Positions 20,712 through 29,245 of a stretch of DNA of 40,333 nucleotides are shown piece by piece. Below the pieces are notes generated by a model that did not search any database, was not told where the DNA came from, and worked only from the letters and a program-made list of their open reading frames with translations. How positions within the stretch are numbered: position 1 is the stretch's first letter; each line of letters begins with the position of its first letter. The translations under genes were made by a program, and so were the position numbers. Origin of the DNA: Rhodospirillales bacterium (GTDB lineage Bacteria > Pseudomonadota > Alphaproteobacteria > Rhodospirillales > Defluviicoccaceae); NCBI GenBank assembly GCA_025458035.1, contig JALOTH010000006.1, positions 1-40,333 on the forward strand. Reading direction: 5' to 3'.

Positions 20712-23700
20712 TTAGCTAACCACGAAATCCAACTCGATTTTCATATAACCAATTCCCGAAAATTCTTCCTGTTTGAATATGTCTTCAGCGATAATATCGA
20801 TCTCGTGCTGTCGTGCGGCGACCAGCACCGCGTCGGGCCGATCCGACGACACATAGTCGCCATCCTCCGCGTCCGTTTTCGCCAGTACGAAATTGACGCC
20901 GTCGTCGCTGGCGAACAGCTTGATGCCGGCGACGAAGTCGACGTAGGGCCGCTCATCGATGAAGGTGACGAGGCTGTTGGCGTAGATGCGGCGGCCGATG
21001 GCGATATCGGCGCCTTCATCGAAGGCCCATGGCGACAGGTAGCGGTTGAGTTCGTCATTCAAGCGCTGCCTGTCGAACCCCTCGTTGCCGGCGGTGCGGA
21101 AACGCACGCCGACGCGGATGCGCACCTGCACGTAGCTGGCGTTGCTGACGACGAGGCGGACGGCGGGAGACAGCAGCGGTTTCACAAAAGCCGCAACGCG
21201 CGCCAGCAGGGCGGCGGGCGCCTTCGGCTCGAACGGGTCGGCCGGCCGCTTGTGGCGGATATCGGGAATGATGATCAGGCGGACCTGACCGCCGCCGTCG
21301 GCGTCATCGGCGAGGCGCGCCGGCAGGCATTTGACCTTGTAGATTTCCGGGAATTCCTCCAGGACCAGCCGCTCGTAGTCCCACAGCGTGACGGCGCGCC
21401 GCTTGTGCCGCAGCCGTTCGCTGACCCGTGTGTAGAAGGAGGGACGATCTTCCGCGACCTTGCCGCCGAACGAGGTGTAGGGCTGGCGCACGCGCGCGAT
21501 CGCCGGCAGCGGATCCGCCAGCGACTTGATCGATCCCGCCGGCAGCGGCGAGCGGTAGTGTTCCGGCGCGTTGCCGGCGTCGACGAACTCGGCGAGCGCC
21601 GCGTGCGGATGAAGGGCGACCGCATCGCAGACGCCGCGGGTGCCGAGCGCCATCGCCGCGCGCAGCCACAAGAGGCCGGCGGGCAACCGCGGGTCCGGTG
21701 GCGCCGCGGGGAGCGTGGCCGGGAGCTTGAAGGTGATGATGCCGGAGTTGATCAGGCCTTGCGTCTGCTCCTCGACGATGCCGCCATCGCCGAATGCCCG
21801 CCAGCCGTCGGCGTCGAGGTAGCTCCACTCGACCTGACGGCCGGCCACGTCCGGGTCGGCGCTGCCCTCGGCGAGCTGGAACAGCAGCGACAGCGTCTGC
21901 GGCGGCTTGGCGCCGGCAATGGCGATATACAGCTCCCCCTCGTTGTCGTAGGCCGGCAGCAGCGGATGACCCTGTCCGGGTACGGTGGGATGCGCCTCGG
22001 TATAGCCGAACGGGTGGATGTGGAAGATCTGGTCGGTTTCCGCGCCGCGCTGGTAGCGTTCCATGACCACTTCATGGCCGGCGATGAAGTCGACGCTGAG
22101 CGACTTCAGCTTGGGTGTGTATGGCGGCTGGACGGCATAGTCGCTGGCCTTGATCTCCTCCTCGCGTTTCTTGGCGGCGAGGTTGGCGATGGCCGCGGCC
22201 AGCTCCAGGGACTTTTGCGTGGCGAGGGAGGGATAGGTGGAATGCTTGAAATCGTTTGGCGAGAGTTCCCATTCCAGGAAGCGCCGCGCCGCCCGCACCT
22301 GCGCCGCCGGCGGTTCGGTCGCGGGCGGAGCGTAGGGGCGGTCGGTGTCGGCGATCGGCGAGATGGCGATGGTGTGGGATTTCGTCGCGTCGGTGCCGTT
22401 GAACAGCGGGGCGCTCGCCCGGATCTCGGTGACACGAACGCCGCTGTCGACGATGTTGACCTTCACCGCGAATGACGCGCCGACCTGCGCCCCATAGGCC
22501 GCATAGTGCGTCGCCAGGTTGCCCGGACCGCCCATCCAGTCGAGGCGGAAGCGAACGGTCCGCAAGCGCTTGTTGACGAAATCGGGATGGCCGATGGCGA
22601 GGCGAGCGCCGACCGCCGGCGCACCGCCGAACGGTTCGAACGGCTTCTTGCCATCGAGCGTCCCGCCGTCGTTTTCCAGCAGCAGGGGCGAAAGGCCAAG
22701 CGCGCCGGAGGCATGCGGCGGATCGACGTAGCCGCCGACGGCCGCCCGCAGGTGAACGCGGGCCACCCGCAGCGCGCGGAACTGTGCGTAACGCGCCTCG
22801 AACCGCTGCGTTTCCGCGTCCCAGATCGGGCGCAGCATGATCCGCAGCACCGGCCACGGACACTCGGCGATGCGGTCCTCGACCGGCGGCGGCGCGATCG
22901 CGTCGGCGTCGGCGGCGAACACCAGGGTGATTTTCAGGCCAATCAGCGGCGTCGCCGCCGGGATCGGCGTAATGCCGTCGAGCGTGGCATAGTCGGCGTC
23001 GGCGAAGGTCACCGACTGCGGTTCGATCCACCCCTTCGCCGTGCTGATGCGCACACTGAACGGCGGCGGCGCCGCCGCATCGATCAGCGGCGTCTTGGTG
23101 CCGGCTTTCAGCATGCCGAGGGTCAGCGTGATCTGCCGCGTGCCGGCGGTCAGCGTCAGCAGCGGCGAGGCGATGGCAAAGCCGATGATTTCCGCCGGCG
23201 GCGCATCGGGCTGTGGCGCCGGCGCCGGGCGGCCGAACAGCTTCCACCGCGGGTGCCCCTCGCCGGCCTCCGCGGGGCGAACCTGCACGGTGGTGGCATC
23301 CTCATAGGCGTAGAGGTTGATCCACTCCTCCCGCTGCGCCACCGGCCGAGGCAGGCGTTCCCGCTGCCGCTGCGCCCGTTCCAGGATGTCCTCCGCCTCC
23401 TCCCAGCGCGCCGCGGCGATCGGGCGGTTGGCCGCGATGTCCTCGGCGATCGTCCGCACCTTCGCCAGTTCGGCGGCCGCTGCGACAAAATCGCCGAGCT
23501 GTTCGAGGAGGGTTGCCGTCGGCGCCGCGCCGGTCTCGCCAAGGGCGATGGCCAGCATCGCGCGCAAGCCCTCGGCGGCGCTGCCGGCGGCCTTGCGGGC
23601 GCTGGCCAGCGCGTTGCGCCGCTTGAAATAGACCTTCTGCGTGTAGGCATCGGCGAGGGTGGCGTAAACGGCCGCCCACTCCTTCGCCGTCGTCGCCGCC

Positions 23701-25124
23701 TCCGCTTTCATGGCGGTGGCCATCACCCGGGCGAAGCTTTCCCCCGGCATGAAGGCATAGCGTTCGACGGCGACAACCGCATCGGCGTAGGCATCGAGAT
23801 TGCCGACGCCGACGGCTGCGAAATCCACCGGCCCCAGGGCAGCGGCGAAATTGCCCGTGAAATCGGCCGGATTGCCCGCCGGCAAGACGTATGTTGCGTC
23901 GTTGCGCTTGCGCCGTCCGGCTTCCTCCAACAAGCCGTTGATGATCTTCCAGTCCGCGTCAACGCCGCGCTTGAGGTCCATCATCCGCACGAAGTCGCGC
24001 TCGCTGAGGAACAGGATGCTGCCGATCGCCGCCCGCGCGTCGGCGCGGTGCCGCTGCGTATAGAGATCGTCGACGGTCTCGATCTCCGGCAGGCCGGCAA
24101 AGTTCGGCATGCCGTCCAGCGCCTTCGCCAGATTGGCGTTGAAATCGCGGGGGTCGGCGGGCGCCAGCGCCCAGCCGCCGTCATTGCGCTTCCTCCGGCC
24201 CGCCGCCTGCAGGATGGTATTGATCTGCCGCCACTCGCCGTCCGCACCGTCGCGGCGGCGCTTCATCGCGATGAGCTTGCGCAACTCGAACAGGTGAACA
24301 AACAGCGTGCCCTCGGCAAAGCCGACCAGTGCCGCCAGCGCCTGCAGACGGGGAAAATCGACCACCGATCCATCGCCGTACGGCGGCAGCGGATCGCCCG
24401 GTTCCGGATCGCCGAGTGGCAGGCGAAGCATATTCAGAAAGCGCTCTTCCTGGGTCCCGGTCAGCCCGGTGCGCGCCTCGGCGATGCCGATGATGCGCTT
24501 CTCGGCGAACACGGATCGAACCGACGCGACCTCGGCGCGGCTGACGATCAGCGGCCGCAGGGTGCGATAGATCCGTTCCCGTCCGGCGACGTCGCGGCCG
24601 GCGGCGAGGCGCGTGCCCGGCGGAACTTCGGCAAACGCCGCGCCCTTCGCCGGCTCGAACAGAACGAAGGCGCGGTCGGCGGCGGCCGGCCTCGCCACCA
24701 TCCGCAGCACGTCGCGGAAGTAATAGTCGAGGTGGCGGCCGGTGATGCCGTTCAAGGCATCGCGGCCGGTTTGCGCCAGATGCAGGAAGGCGAGCAACAG
24801 CATGACATGGGGGCGGCGCAGGGCGGCATGCCGTTCGCCCGCGAAGGCCGTGGGATCGCGGACGAACGCCGCCACGTCGGCAACGGGGATCCCGCCATCG
24901 CCGGTGCCGATCCCGTCGAAAAAGTCCGCCCAGTCGCCCGCCGGCATGTTCCCATCGTCATAGTAGACGATCCTGCCGGCGAGTTGCCGGGCGAAGGCCA
25001 GCATGTCGGCGATGCCGCGTTCGTCGATGCCGACGCTGTCGGGCTGCAACGCCGCCGACGTGCGCGCGCCACGGCTGGTGCCGTCGCGATGCAGGGGGGC
25101 AGCTTCGTTCAGCGGTTTCGGCAT
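20712..25124 (-). CDS. eCIS large baseplate protein, Afp11 type (baseplate J-like)
   Basis: This is a very large 1470-residue protein and the longest of the cluster. The C-terminal third carries the Afp11 signature: TLWDYERLVLEEFPEIYKVKCL (here VTLWDYERLVLEEFPEIYKV), then LIIIPDIR and a gp47/J-like domain ending DIAIGRRIYANSLVTFIDERPYVDFV. It should form the inner baseplate wedge with the Afp12-type protein. The N-terminal region (DYYFRDVLRMV, FVLFEPAKGAAFAEVPPGT) is also typical. Between about residues 280 and 510 there are three copies of a 91-94-residue unit (see 23610-24240). The gene starts 28 bases after the PAAR-like gene. The C-terminus is AT-richer than the rest. Confidence 0.92.
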   Translation of the reverse strand: MPKPLNEAAPLHRDGTSRGARTSAALQPDSVGIDERGIADMLAFARQLAGRIVYYDDGNMPAGDWADFFDGIGTGDGGIPVADVAAFVRDPTAFAGERHAALRRPHVMLLLAFLHLAQTGRDALNGITGRHLDYYFRDVLRMVARPAAADRAFVLFEPAKGAAFAEVPPGTRLAAGRDVAGRERIYRTLRPLIVSRAEVASVRSVFAEKRIIGIAEARTGLTGTQEERFLNMLRLPLGDPEPGDPLPPYGDGSVVDFPRLQALAALVGFAEGTLFVHLFELRKLIAMKRRRDGADGEWRQINTILQAAGRRKRNDGGWALAPADPRDFNANLAKALDGMPNFAGLPEIETVDDLYTQRHRADARAAIGSILFLSERDFVRMMDLKRGVDADWKIINGLLEEAGRRKRNDATYVLPAGNPADFTGNFAAALGPVDFAAVGVGNLDAYADAVVAVERYAFMPGESFARVMATAMKAEAATTAKEWAAVYATLADAYTQKVYFKRRNALASARKAAGSAAEGLRAMLAIALGETGAAPTATLLEQLGDFVAAAAELAKVRTIAEDIAANRPIAAARWEEAEDILERAQRQRERLPRPVAQREEWINLYAYEDATTVQVRPAEAGEGHPRWKLFGRPAPAPQPDAPPAEIIGFAIASPLLTLTAGTRQITLTLGMLKAGTKTPLIDAAAPPPFSVRISTAKGWIEPQSVTFADADYATLDGITPIPAATPLIGLKITLVFAADADAIAPPPVEDRIAECPWPVLRIMLRPIWDAETQRFEARYAQFRALRVARVHLRAAVGGYVDPPHASGALGLSPLLLENDGGTLDGKKPFEPFGGAPAVGARLAIGHPDFVNKRLRTVRFRLDWMGGPGNLATHYAAYGAQVGASFAVKVNIVDSGVRVTEIRASAPLFNGTDATKSHTIAISPIADTDRPYAPPATEPPAAQVRAARRFLEWELSPNDFKHSTYPSLATQKSLELAAAIANLAAKKREEEIKASDYAVQPPYTPKLKSLSVDFIAGHEVVMERYQRGAETDQIFHIHPFGYTEAHPTVPGQGHPLLPAYDNEGELYIAIAGAKPPQTLSLLFQLAEGSADPDVAGRQVEWSYLDADGWRAFGDGGIVEEQTQGLINSGIITFKLPATLPAAPPDPRLPAGLLWLRAAMALGTRGVCDAVALHPHAALAEFVDAGNAPEHYRSPLPAGSIKSLADPLPAIARVRQPYTSFGGKVAEDRPSFYTRVSERLRHKRRAVTLWDYERLVLEEFPEIYKVKCLPARLADDADGGGQVRLIIIPDIRHKRPADPFEPKAPAALLARVAAFVKPLLSPAVRLVVSNASYVQVRIRVGVRFRTAGNEGFDRQRLNDELNRYLSPWAFDEGADIAIGRRIYANSLVTFIDERPYVDFVAGIKLFASDDGVNFVLAKTDAEDGDYVSSDRPDAVLVAARQHEIDIIAEDIFKQEEFSGIGYMKIELDFVVS
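23610..24240 (-). repeat. Three tandem 91-94-residue repeats inside the Afp11-type gene
   Basis: Protein segments beginning near residues 296, 390 and 481 share [ED]-W-x-x-[IV]-x-x-x-L followed by an Arg/Lys cluster with Asn: EWRQINTILQAAGRRKRND, DWKIINGLLEEAGRRKRND and EWAAVYATLADAY...KRRN. The first two are 282 bases apart and alike in DNA too (compare 24181 and 23899). The third is more diverged. Confidence 0.75.
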
Positions 25125-25152
25125 TCGCCCAGTGTCCCTAAGCCCCGGGCCG

Positions 25153-25587
25153 TTATCCGGCCTTGACGGTGAAGTTGGTCGTCACGAACTGGCCGCTGCC
25201 CGAGTACTGGGTCGTCGAATCCGGGATCGGCGATCCGGGACCGGGCGGCGGCTGCATCGCCGGCGACTGCACTTCGAACTTGGCGGTGAACGTCGAGCCC
25301 TTGAGCAGCACCGCCTTATCGCCGGTCTTGGTCTTCGCGGCCTTCTGATCGCCGGCGAGGGAGTCGATCGACAGCGTGCCGGTGCCCGGTATGGAATACT
25401 GCGGCGTCAGATAAACGCAGCCGGGCACGCTGACCCCGCCCTCATCGCCATCGACGCAGATCGCCTTGCCGCATGCCTTGCCGGGGCCACTGCCGCTCAG
25501 CGTGCCCGGGCGGACGACGACAACGGCGGCGCCGAAGTTGGGCATGAACATCGCAAGGTCGCCATCGATCAAAACAAAGTCGCTCAT
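25153..25587 (-). CDS. PAAR-like spike tip protein (Afp10 position)
   Basis: This 144-residue protein is rich in Gly, Val and short beta strands (DGDLAMFMPNFGAAVVVV, GKAICVDGDEGGVSVPGCVY, IPGTGTLSIDSL, KAVLLKGSTFTAKFEV). The pattern matches PAAR-like tip proteins that sharpen the end of the spike. Its place between gp25 and the Afp11-type gene equals that of afp10. Cysteines at about 39, 44 and 57 could bind metal or form a disulfide. No effector domain extends the tip, so it is a plain tip rather than a fused toxin. It is separated from gp25 by 36 bases. Confidence 0.78.
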   Translation of the reverse strand: MSDFVLIDGDLAMFMPNFGAAVVVVRPGTLSGSGPGKACGKAICVDGDEGGVSVPGCVYLTPQYSIPGTGTLSIDSLAGDQKAAKTKTGDKAVLLKGSTFTAKFEVQSPAMQPPPGPGSPIPDSTTQYSGSGQFVTTNFTVKAG

Positions 25588-25623
25588 CGCCGGGGTGTCC
25601 CCGCCTCGGTTTTCGCAGACGGC

Positions 25624-26040
25624 TCAGCGTCCTGCCGCCGTCGCCTCCTTGACGTAGAAGGGATAGACCATGTTGAAACGCGAATTGGTCGCACGCACGG
25701 TGTAGTGGATGGCGATCTGCAAAAGCCCCGGCACGTCCCGGTTCTCCGTGATGTCGATGCCATCCAGCCGGATCCTCGTTTCGTGATAGAGGATCGCGTC
25801 GGCGACCGCGGCGCGCAGCCGGGTCAGCAGCGTGCGGTCGATCTCCTCGAACACGAAGCTCGCCAGGCTGCAGCCGAAGTCCTCCCGCATCACCCGCTCG
25901 CCGATTTCGGTGGCGAACAGGATTTCCAGGCTCTCGCGGATGTCCTCGACGCCGGCGACCATCGCCACGTCACGGCCGCCGGCGCCGAAGCGCGGCGGAA
26001 ACCGCCAGCCGCGCCCGAGGAACGACGGATCTTCGGTCAT
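25624..26040 (-). CDS. Baseplate wedge protein, gp25 family (Afp9 type)
   Basis: This 138-residue protein has the gp25/W fold signature: VEDIRESLEILFATEIGERVMREDFGC, with the conserved E-I-G-E-R and R-x-D-F-G that contact the sheath and trigger contraction. The later part IRLDGIDITENRDVPGLLQIAIHYTVRATN is the usual second half. The length is typical. It lies between the VgrG-like spike (64-base gap) and the PAAR-like tip (36-base gap). Confidence 0.93.
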   Translation of the reverse strand: MTEDPSFLGRGWRFPPRFGAGGRDVAMVAGVEDIRESLEILFATEIGERVMREDFGCSLASFVFEEIDRTLLTRLRAAVADAILYHETRIRLDGIDITENRDVPGLLQIAIHYTVRATNSRFNMVYPFYVKEATAAGR

Positions 26041-26104
26041 TGCGGCCCCGCCAATCGCGCCGGGCTGACGCCCCGGCGGGCGCCGATCACGCGGGTTTCC
26101 GTGG

Positions 26105-27748
26105 TCAATTGATCGCCACCTCCTGCCCCTTGATGGTTACCTTGCCGTCGGCCTCGATCTTGAGCGCCTTGCCGGTGGTGATGCTGATGCCCTCGTCGTT
26201 CAGGGCGATGCTGTTGCCGTTCTCATCGGTGAGGGTGACGGTCTTGCCGTCGTCATCGAGCAGCAGCTGGTTGCCCGCCGGCGTGGTGATGGTGATCGAC
26301 GGCTTTTCCGCATCGGCGAACGCCAGCGTCAAGCCCGACCGGGTGACGATGCCCTTGGCGATGTTGTCGGCGGAATTGTCGGCGAAGTCTTCGGGCGGCA
26401 CGTTCTTGGTGCCGTGCAAGCGGCCGATGACGATGGGGTACCGCGGATCGTTGCCGAGGAACGACACCACCACCTCGTCGTCGACCTCCGGCCGAAAGAC
26501 GATGCCGCGCTCGTTGCCGGCATCGGGGGCGGTGACCCGCGCCCACAGATCGCTGTCGGCGCTGATGGCGGGAATGCGAACCTTCACCCGCATGGCGCTT
26601 TCGGGATCCTCGATGTCGGTGACGACGCCGAGTTGCAAGCCGGTGGCGGCCGGCAGCAGGCCCGCCGCGGCGACGTCGCTGATGTCCGGCTCGCGGCTGA
26701 ACGGTTCGGGCGACAGGCCGAATTGCAGATCGGTGCGAAAGCCGTCGGCATCGAAGCGGTAGCGGACGCCGGTGACGAGTGCGTCGCCGTTGAACCGATC
26801 GCCGAGGTCCTCCAGGCTCACCACCTGCATCGGCTTGACGTCGAGGAGGAAGGTCGCGGCGAGGCGGCCGCGGATGAGCGCGAGGCGGCTGCGCGCCATG
26901 CGGGCGTTGGCCCAGGCCTGCACCTCCGGCTGCGGCATCGGCACGAGGTGGGTCAGCACATAGGTATCGAAGCCGATTTCGCCGCCGACGGCGGTGGTGC
27001 CGACGCCGCCCTGCGGAACGTCGAGGACCTCCGCCTCGGACGGCTCGGCGGTGGTCAGGTCGTCGGCATTCCAGCCGACGCCAACCATGCCGGGATGCTG
27101 CTGGGTGGTATCGAACTCGAACTCGATCGCCTCAAAGCCGCCGGCGGCCGGCGTCAGCGACGCCGCCGCCGCCCCGGCGATCGCCATCGGCTTGAGGGAG
27201 ACGACGCCATCGTCGACGACGACGACGAAGCCCGTCGCCTCGGCGCGGCTGACGATGAAATCCCAGTCGGTGGCGTAGGACTGCACCAGCGCCGGATGCG
27301 TCGGCTCGGTCGCCGGCACGTCGCCGGTTTGCAGGCCGGCATCGCCAACGATCGCCGAAATGACGTCCGCGTCGGTGGACTCGGTGAACACTCGCGCCTG
27401 CCGCTTCTGCGTGAGCTTGATCGCCTGGTCCCGCAGCTCGACGCGCAGGGCGGGCGCCCCGGACCCCATGCGGATGCCGATGCCGCTGACCACGCCCTTG
27501 AACACGGTGATATCGGTGTCGGCCGGCCGCAGCCGGATCTCGACCTCGGCGCCGGTGGCGAAGGGACTGCCGCGCAGCAGATCCGCCTGCGCCAGCACCT
27601 CGCCCTGGGCGACGAGGACAAGGCGCGCCCGCGGCACCCGGTTGACCTCCTTCAGCACGTCGATGGAGACGACGGCGAGGGTATCGGCCAGCGCGCTGCC
27701 GTCGACGAGGATCGTCGGAACGATGATGGCGGACGAGGGCTCGCTCAT
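26105..27748 (-). CDS. VgrG-like central spike protein (Afp8 type)
   Basis: This 547-residue spike protein has gp27-like domains at the N-terminus (VDGSALADTLAVVSIDVLKEVNRVPRA... onset, VFKGVVSGIGIRM, DWDFIVSRAEATGFVVVVDDG). A gp5-like OB domain follows at about 365-450 (VTDIEDPESAMRVKVRIP, WARVTAPDAGNERG, PEVDDEVVVSFLGNDPRYP, VIGRLHG). It ends in a short beta-helix with repeats of the type ITITTPAGNQLLLDDDGKTV and SITTGKALKIEADGKVTI. There is no C-terminal toxin extension. The start overlaps the Afp7-type stop by 4 bases (ATGA). Confidence 0.93.
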   Translation of the reverse strand: MSEPSSAIIVPTILVDGSALADTLAVVSIDVLKEVNRVPRARLVLVAQGEVLAQADLLRGSPFATGAEVEIRLRPADTDITVFKGVVSGIGIRMGSGAPALRVELRDQAIKLTQKRQARVFTESTDADVISAIVGDAGLQTGDVPATEPTHPALVQSYATDWDFIVSRAEATGFVVVVDDGVVSLKPMAIAGAAAASLTPAAGGFEAIEFEFDTTQQHPGMVGVGWNADDLTTAEPSEAEVLDVPQGGVGTTAVGGEIGFDTYVLTHLVPMPQPEVQAWANARMARSRLALIRGRLAATFLLDVKPMQVVSLEDLGDRFNGDALVTGVRYRFDADGFRTDLQFGLSPEPFSREPDISDVAAAGLLPAATGLQLGVVTDIEDPESAMRVKVRIPAISADSDLWARVTAPDAGNERGIVFRPEVDDEVVVSFLGNDPRYPIVIGRLHGTKNVPPEDFADNSADNIAKGIVTRSGLTLAFADAEKPSITITTPAGNQLLLDDDGKTVTLTDENGNSIALNDEGISITTGKALKIEADGKVTIKGQEVAIN

Positions 27749-28467
27749 CGCCCCGGCCGCGACTTGCTGGCGAGGGGCGGGAACAGCAGCTCCTGCCCCG
27801 GTTTGAGCTGGCGGAAGTGGCTCAGCCCATTGACGCGGGCGACCCGCAGGTAATGGCGCGACGTGCCGTAGACCGCCTTCGTCATCAGCGGCAGCGTATC
27901 GCCGCTGGCGACGATCCGCGAGTGGGACACGTCCGGCGAGGACAGCGCCGCCCGCGCCAACTGCCGCTGCAGGTCGTCATCGGCGACGAGACTGAGATCG
28001 AGTTCCGCCCGCAGCGGCGCGCCGTCGCGGTCGAAGGTGGTATAGGAGATGGTGACGCCGGCGAGGCGGCAGGCAAAGTCCAGGCAGCCCGCCCAGACGA
28101 CTTTCAGGAAACTCGGCTCGTGCGTCTGGCCCTGCACATGATAGGCGAGGGCGAGGAAGTCATCGATGCGCTGCTTGACCGTCTTCGGTGTGGAAAACAG
28201 GGTAACCAGCCCCATTTCCTCGACATCGGTGCCATCCAGCAGCAGCTTGATTTGCAGCGAAGTGGGCAGCGAGCGGACGAAGGTGGCGCTTTGCGCCCCG
28301 CTGTTGAGGCCGGCCCCCGGCACATACTGGGTGCGGAAGCTCTGGCTGAAAGACTGCGGATTGAACATCGCCTCGAATTCGCCGGTCTCCTGCCCGGTCT
28401 GCCGCTGGGCGTTCTCGTAGGCGGCGATCTTCAGCTTTTCGAGTTTGAACAGATCGGGAAACGCCAC
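27745..28467 (-). CDS. LysM-containing baseplate hub protein (Afp7 type)
   Basis: This 240-residue protein has an N-terminal tube-like domain (LEKLKIAAYENA, FEAMFNPQSFSQSF, LQIKLLLDGTDVEEMG). A C-terminal LysM-type module follows (SRIVASGDTLPLMTKAVYGTSRHYLRVARVN, LKPGQELLFP). This layout is the Afp7 / T4 gp53-like hub protein that joins spike and tube. It starts with GTG 3 bases after the DUF5908 stop and ends overlapping the spike start. Confidence 0.92.
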   Translation of the reverse strand: MAFPDLFKLEKLKIAAYENAQRQTGQETGEFEAMFNPQSFSQSFRTQYVPGAGLNSGAQSATFVRSLPTSLQIKLLLDGTDVEEMGLVTLFSTPKTVKQRIDDFLALAYHVQGQTHEPSFLKVVWAGCLDFACRLAGVTISYTTFDRDGAPLRAELDLSLVADDDLQRQLARAALSSPDVSHSRIVASGDTLPLMTKAVYGTSRHYLRVARVNGLSHFRQLKPGQELLFPPLASKSRPGR

Positions 28468-28470
28468 GGC

Positions 28471-28626
28471 TCAGCGCTCCTTCGCTCGCCGCAGGATGCG
28501 CAAGGTCTCCTCGACGCAGGCTTCGATGATCGCGGCGCGGTCCGGCGCTGCCGCCGCCGGCGGATCGCTGTCGGGCGCCGGATCGACGACGGCGCGGATG
28601 ACCAGTTCTTTGATTTCGATCGGCAT
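28471..28626 (-). CDS. DUF5908-family small eCIS protein
   Basis: This 51-residue protein begins MPIEIKELVIRAVV, the typical opening of the DUF5908 family found between tube and hub genes of eCIS clusters (Afp6-like position). A low-complexity Asp/Pro/Ala stretch and a C-terminal helix (IIEACVEETLRILRRAKER) follow. It starts 3 bases after the tube stop and ends 3 bases before the hub start, so it is surely co-translated. Its role in the particle is not established. It is easily missed because it is so short. Confidence 0.85.
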   Translation of the reverse strand: MPIEIKELVIRAVVDPAPDSDPPAAAAPDRAAIIEACVEETLRILRRAKER

Positions 28627-28629
28627 GGC

Positions 28630-29082
28630 CTAGATCCGCACCATCTGCATGCGCGTGTAGGCGAGCTCGAAGGTGTCGATGATCATCGTCTTGTCGGTGG
28701 CGTTCAGATCGGAGGTTGCCCAGCGAACCGGGTAGGCCTTGATGAACAGCCAGCCGGCGAGGGGGGCCATGTCCTCGTTGAACACGGTGACGAGCACGTT
28801 CGACGGGAAGAACTTGAACAGGGACATCGCGATGTTGAACTCGATGTTCAGCGGCGAGCCGACCACCATGCCCCGCTCCAGCACGAGGTTGCCGTAGGTG
28901 ATCGACTGCGGCAACTTGTGCGTGTAGAGATTCTGGCCGCCCTCGCGCAGTGTCTGGGTGTCGACGGTGGCGCTGAGGCCCGAAACCTTCTGAAAGCGGA
29001 TGTCGAGCGGGTTGGGAATGATCCCGCCGACGAAGAAGAAAACCCCGAAGCGAAAGCCGAGGACAATGTCATCCGCAAGCAC
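28630..29082 (-). CDS. Tube protein, T4 gp19-like (third tube paralogue; Afp5 type)
   Basis: This 150-residue protein starts at GTG 29082 behind GAGGAG. The features FRFGVFFFVGGIIPNPLDIRFQKVSGLSATVDT, LVLERGMVVGSPLNIEF and the C-terminal TDKTMIIDTFELAYTRMQMV are of the gp19 tube fold. It differs clearly from the two other tube proteins upstream. In Afp the equivalent Afp5 forms the tube layer joining the hub, which fits its place next to DUF5908 and Afp7. It follows the two hairpins in the 29083-29241 gap. Confidence 0.88.
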   Translation of the reverse strand: MLADDIVLGFRFGVFFFVGGIIPNPLDIRFQKVSGLSATVDTQTLREGGQNLYTHKLPQSITYGNLVLERGMVVGSPLNIEFNIAMSLFKFFPSNVLVTVFNEDMAPLAGWLFIKAYPVRWATSDLNATDKTMIIDTFELAYTRMQMVRI

Positions 29083-29152
29083 GACCGTTCGCTCCTCGTT
29101 CTACAGGCGGCGGCGCGCCCGCCGGCGCAGCGGGCCAGTCCGTCCGCGGCTC

Positions 29153-29190
29153 GTGCAGCGGCGCATTCAAAAAATGCGCGGTCGCTGCAC
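29153..29190 (-). promoter_or_regulatory. Large hairpin between tube genes
   Basis: GTGCAGCG (29153-29160) pairs with CGCTGCAC (29183-29190), and GCGCATT (29161-29167) with AATGCGC (29173-29179), leaving a 5-base loop and a 3-base bulge. The 15-pair stem lies in the only long gap inside the operon's tube block. It may slow or end transcription, or protect the 3' end of the highly expressed tube/sheath message. Confidence 0.55.
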
Positions 29191-29204
29191 GCAACCTATT
29201 GTTT

Positions 29205-29245
29205 CTAGTGCACATCTGACCCATCCGAATGGGGCTGTGCACTAG
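29205..29245 (-). promoter_or_regulatory. Second hairpin, containing the stop codon of tube gene 2
   Basis: Perfect 10-base arms CTAGTGCACA (29205-29214) and TGTGCACTAG (29236-29245) enclose a second stem, CCCAT (29220-29224) and ATGGG (29229-29233). The stop codon of the upstream tube gene (29242-29244) lies in the outer arm. There is no U-tract, so attenuation or mRNA stabilisation is more likely than a simple terminator. Confidence 0.6.
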
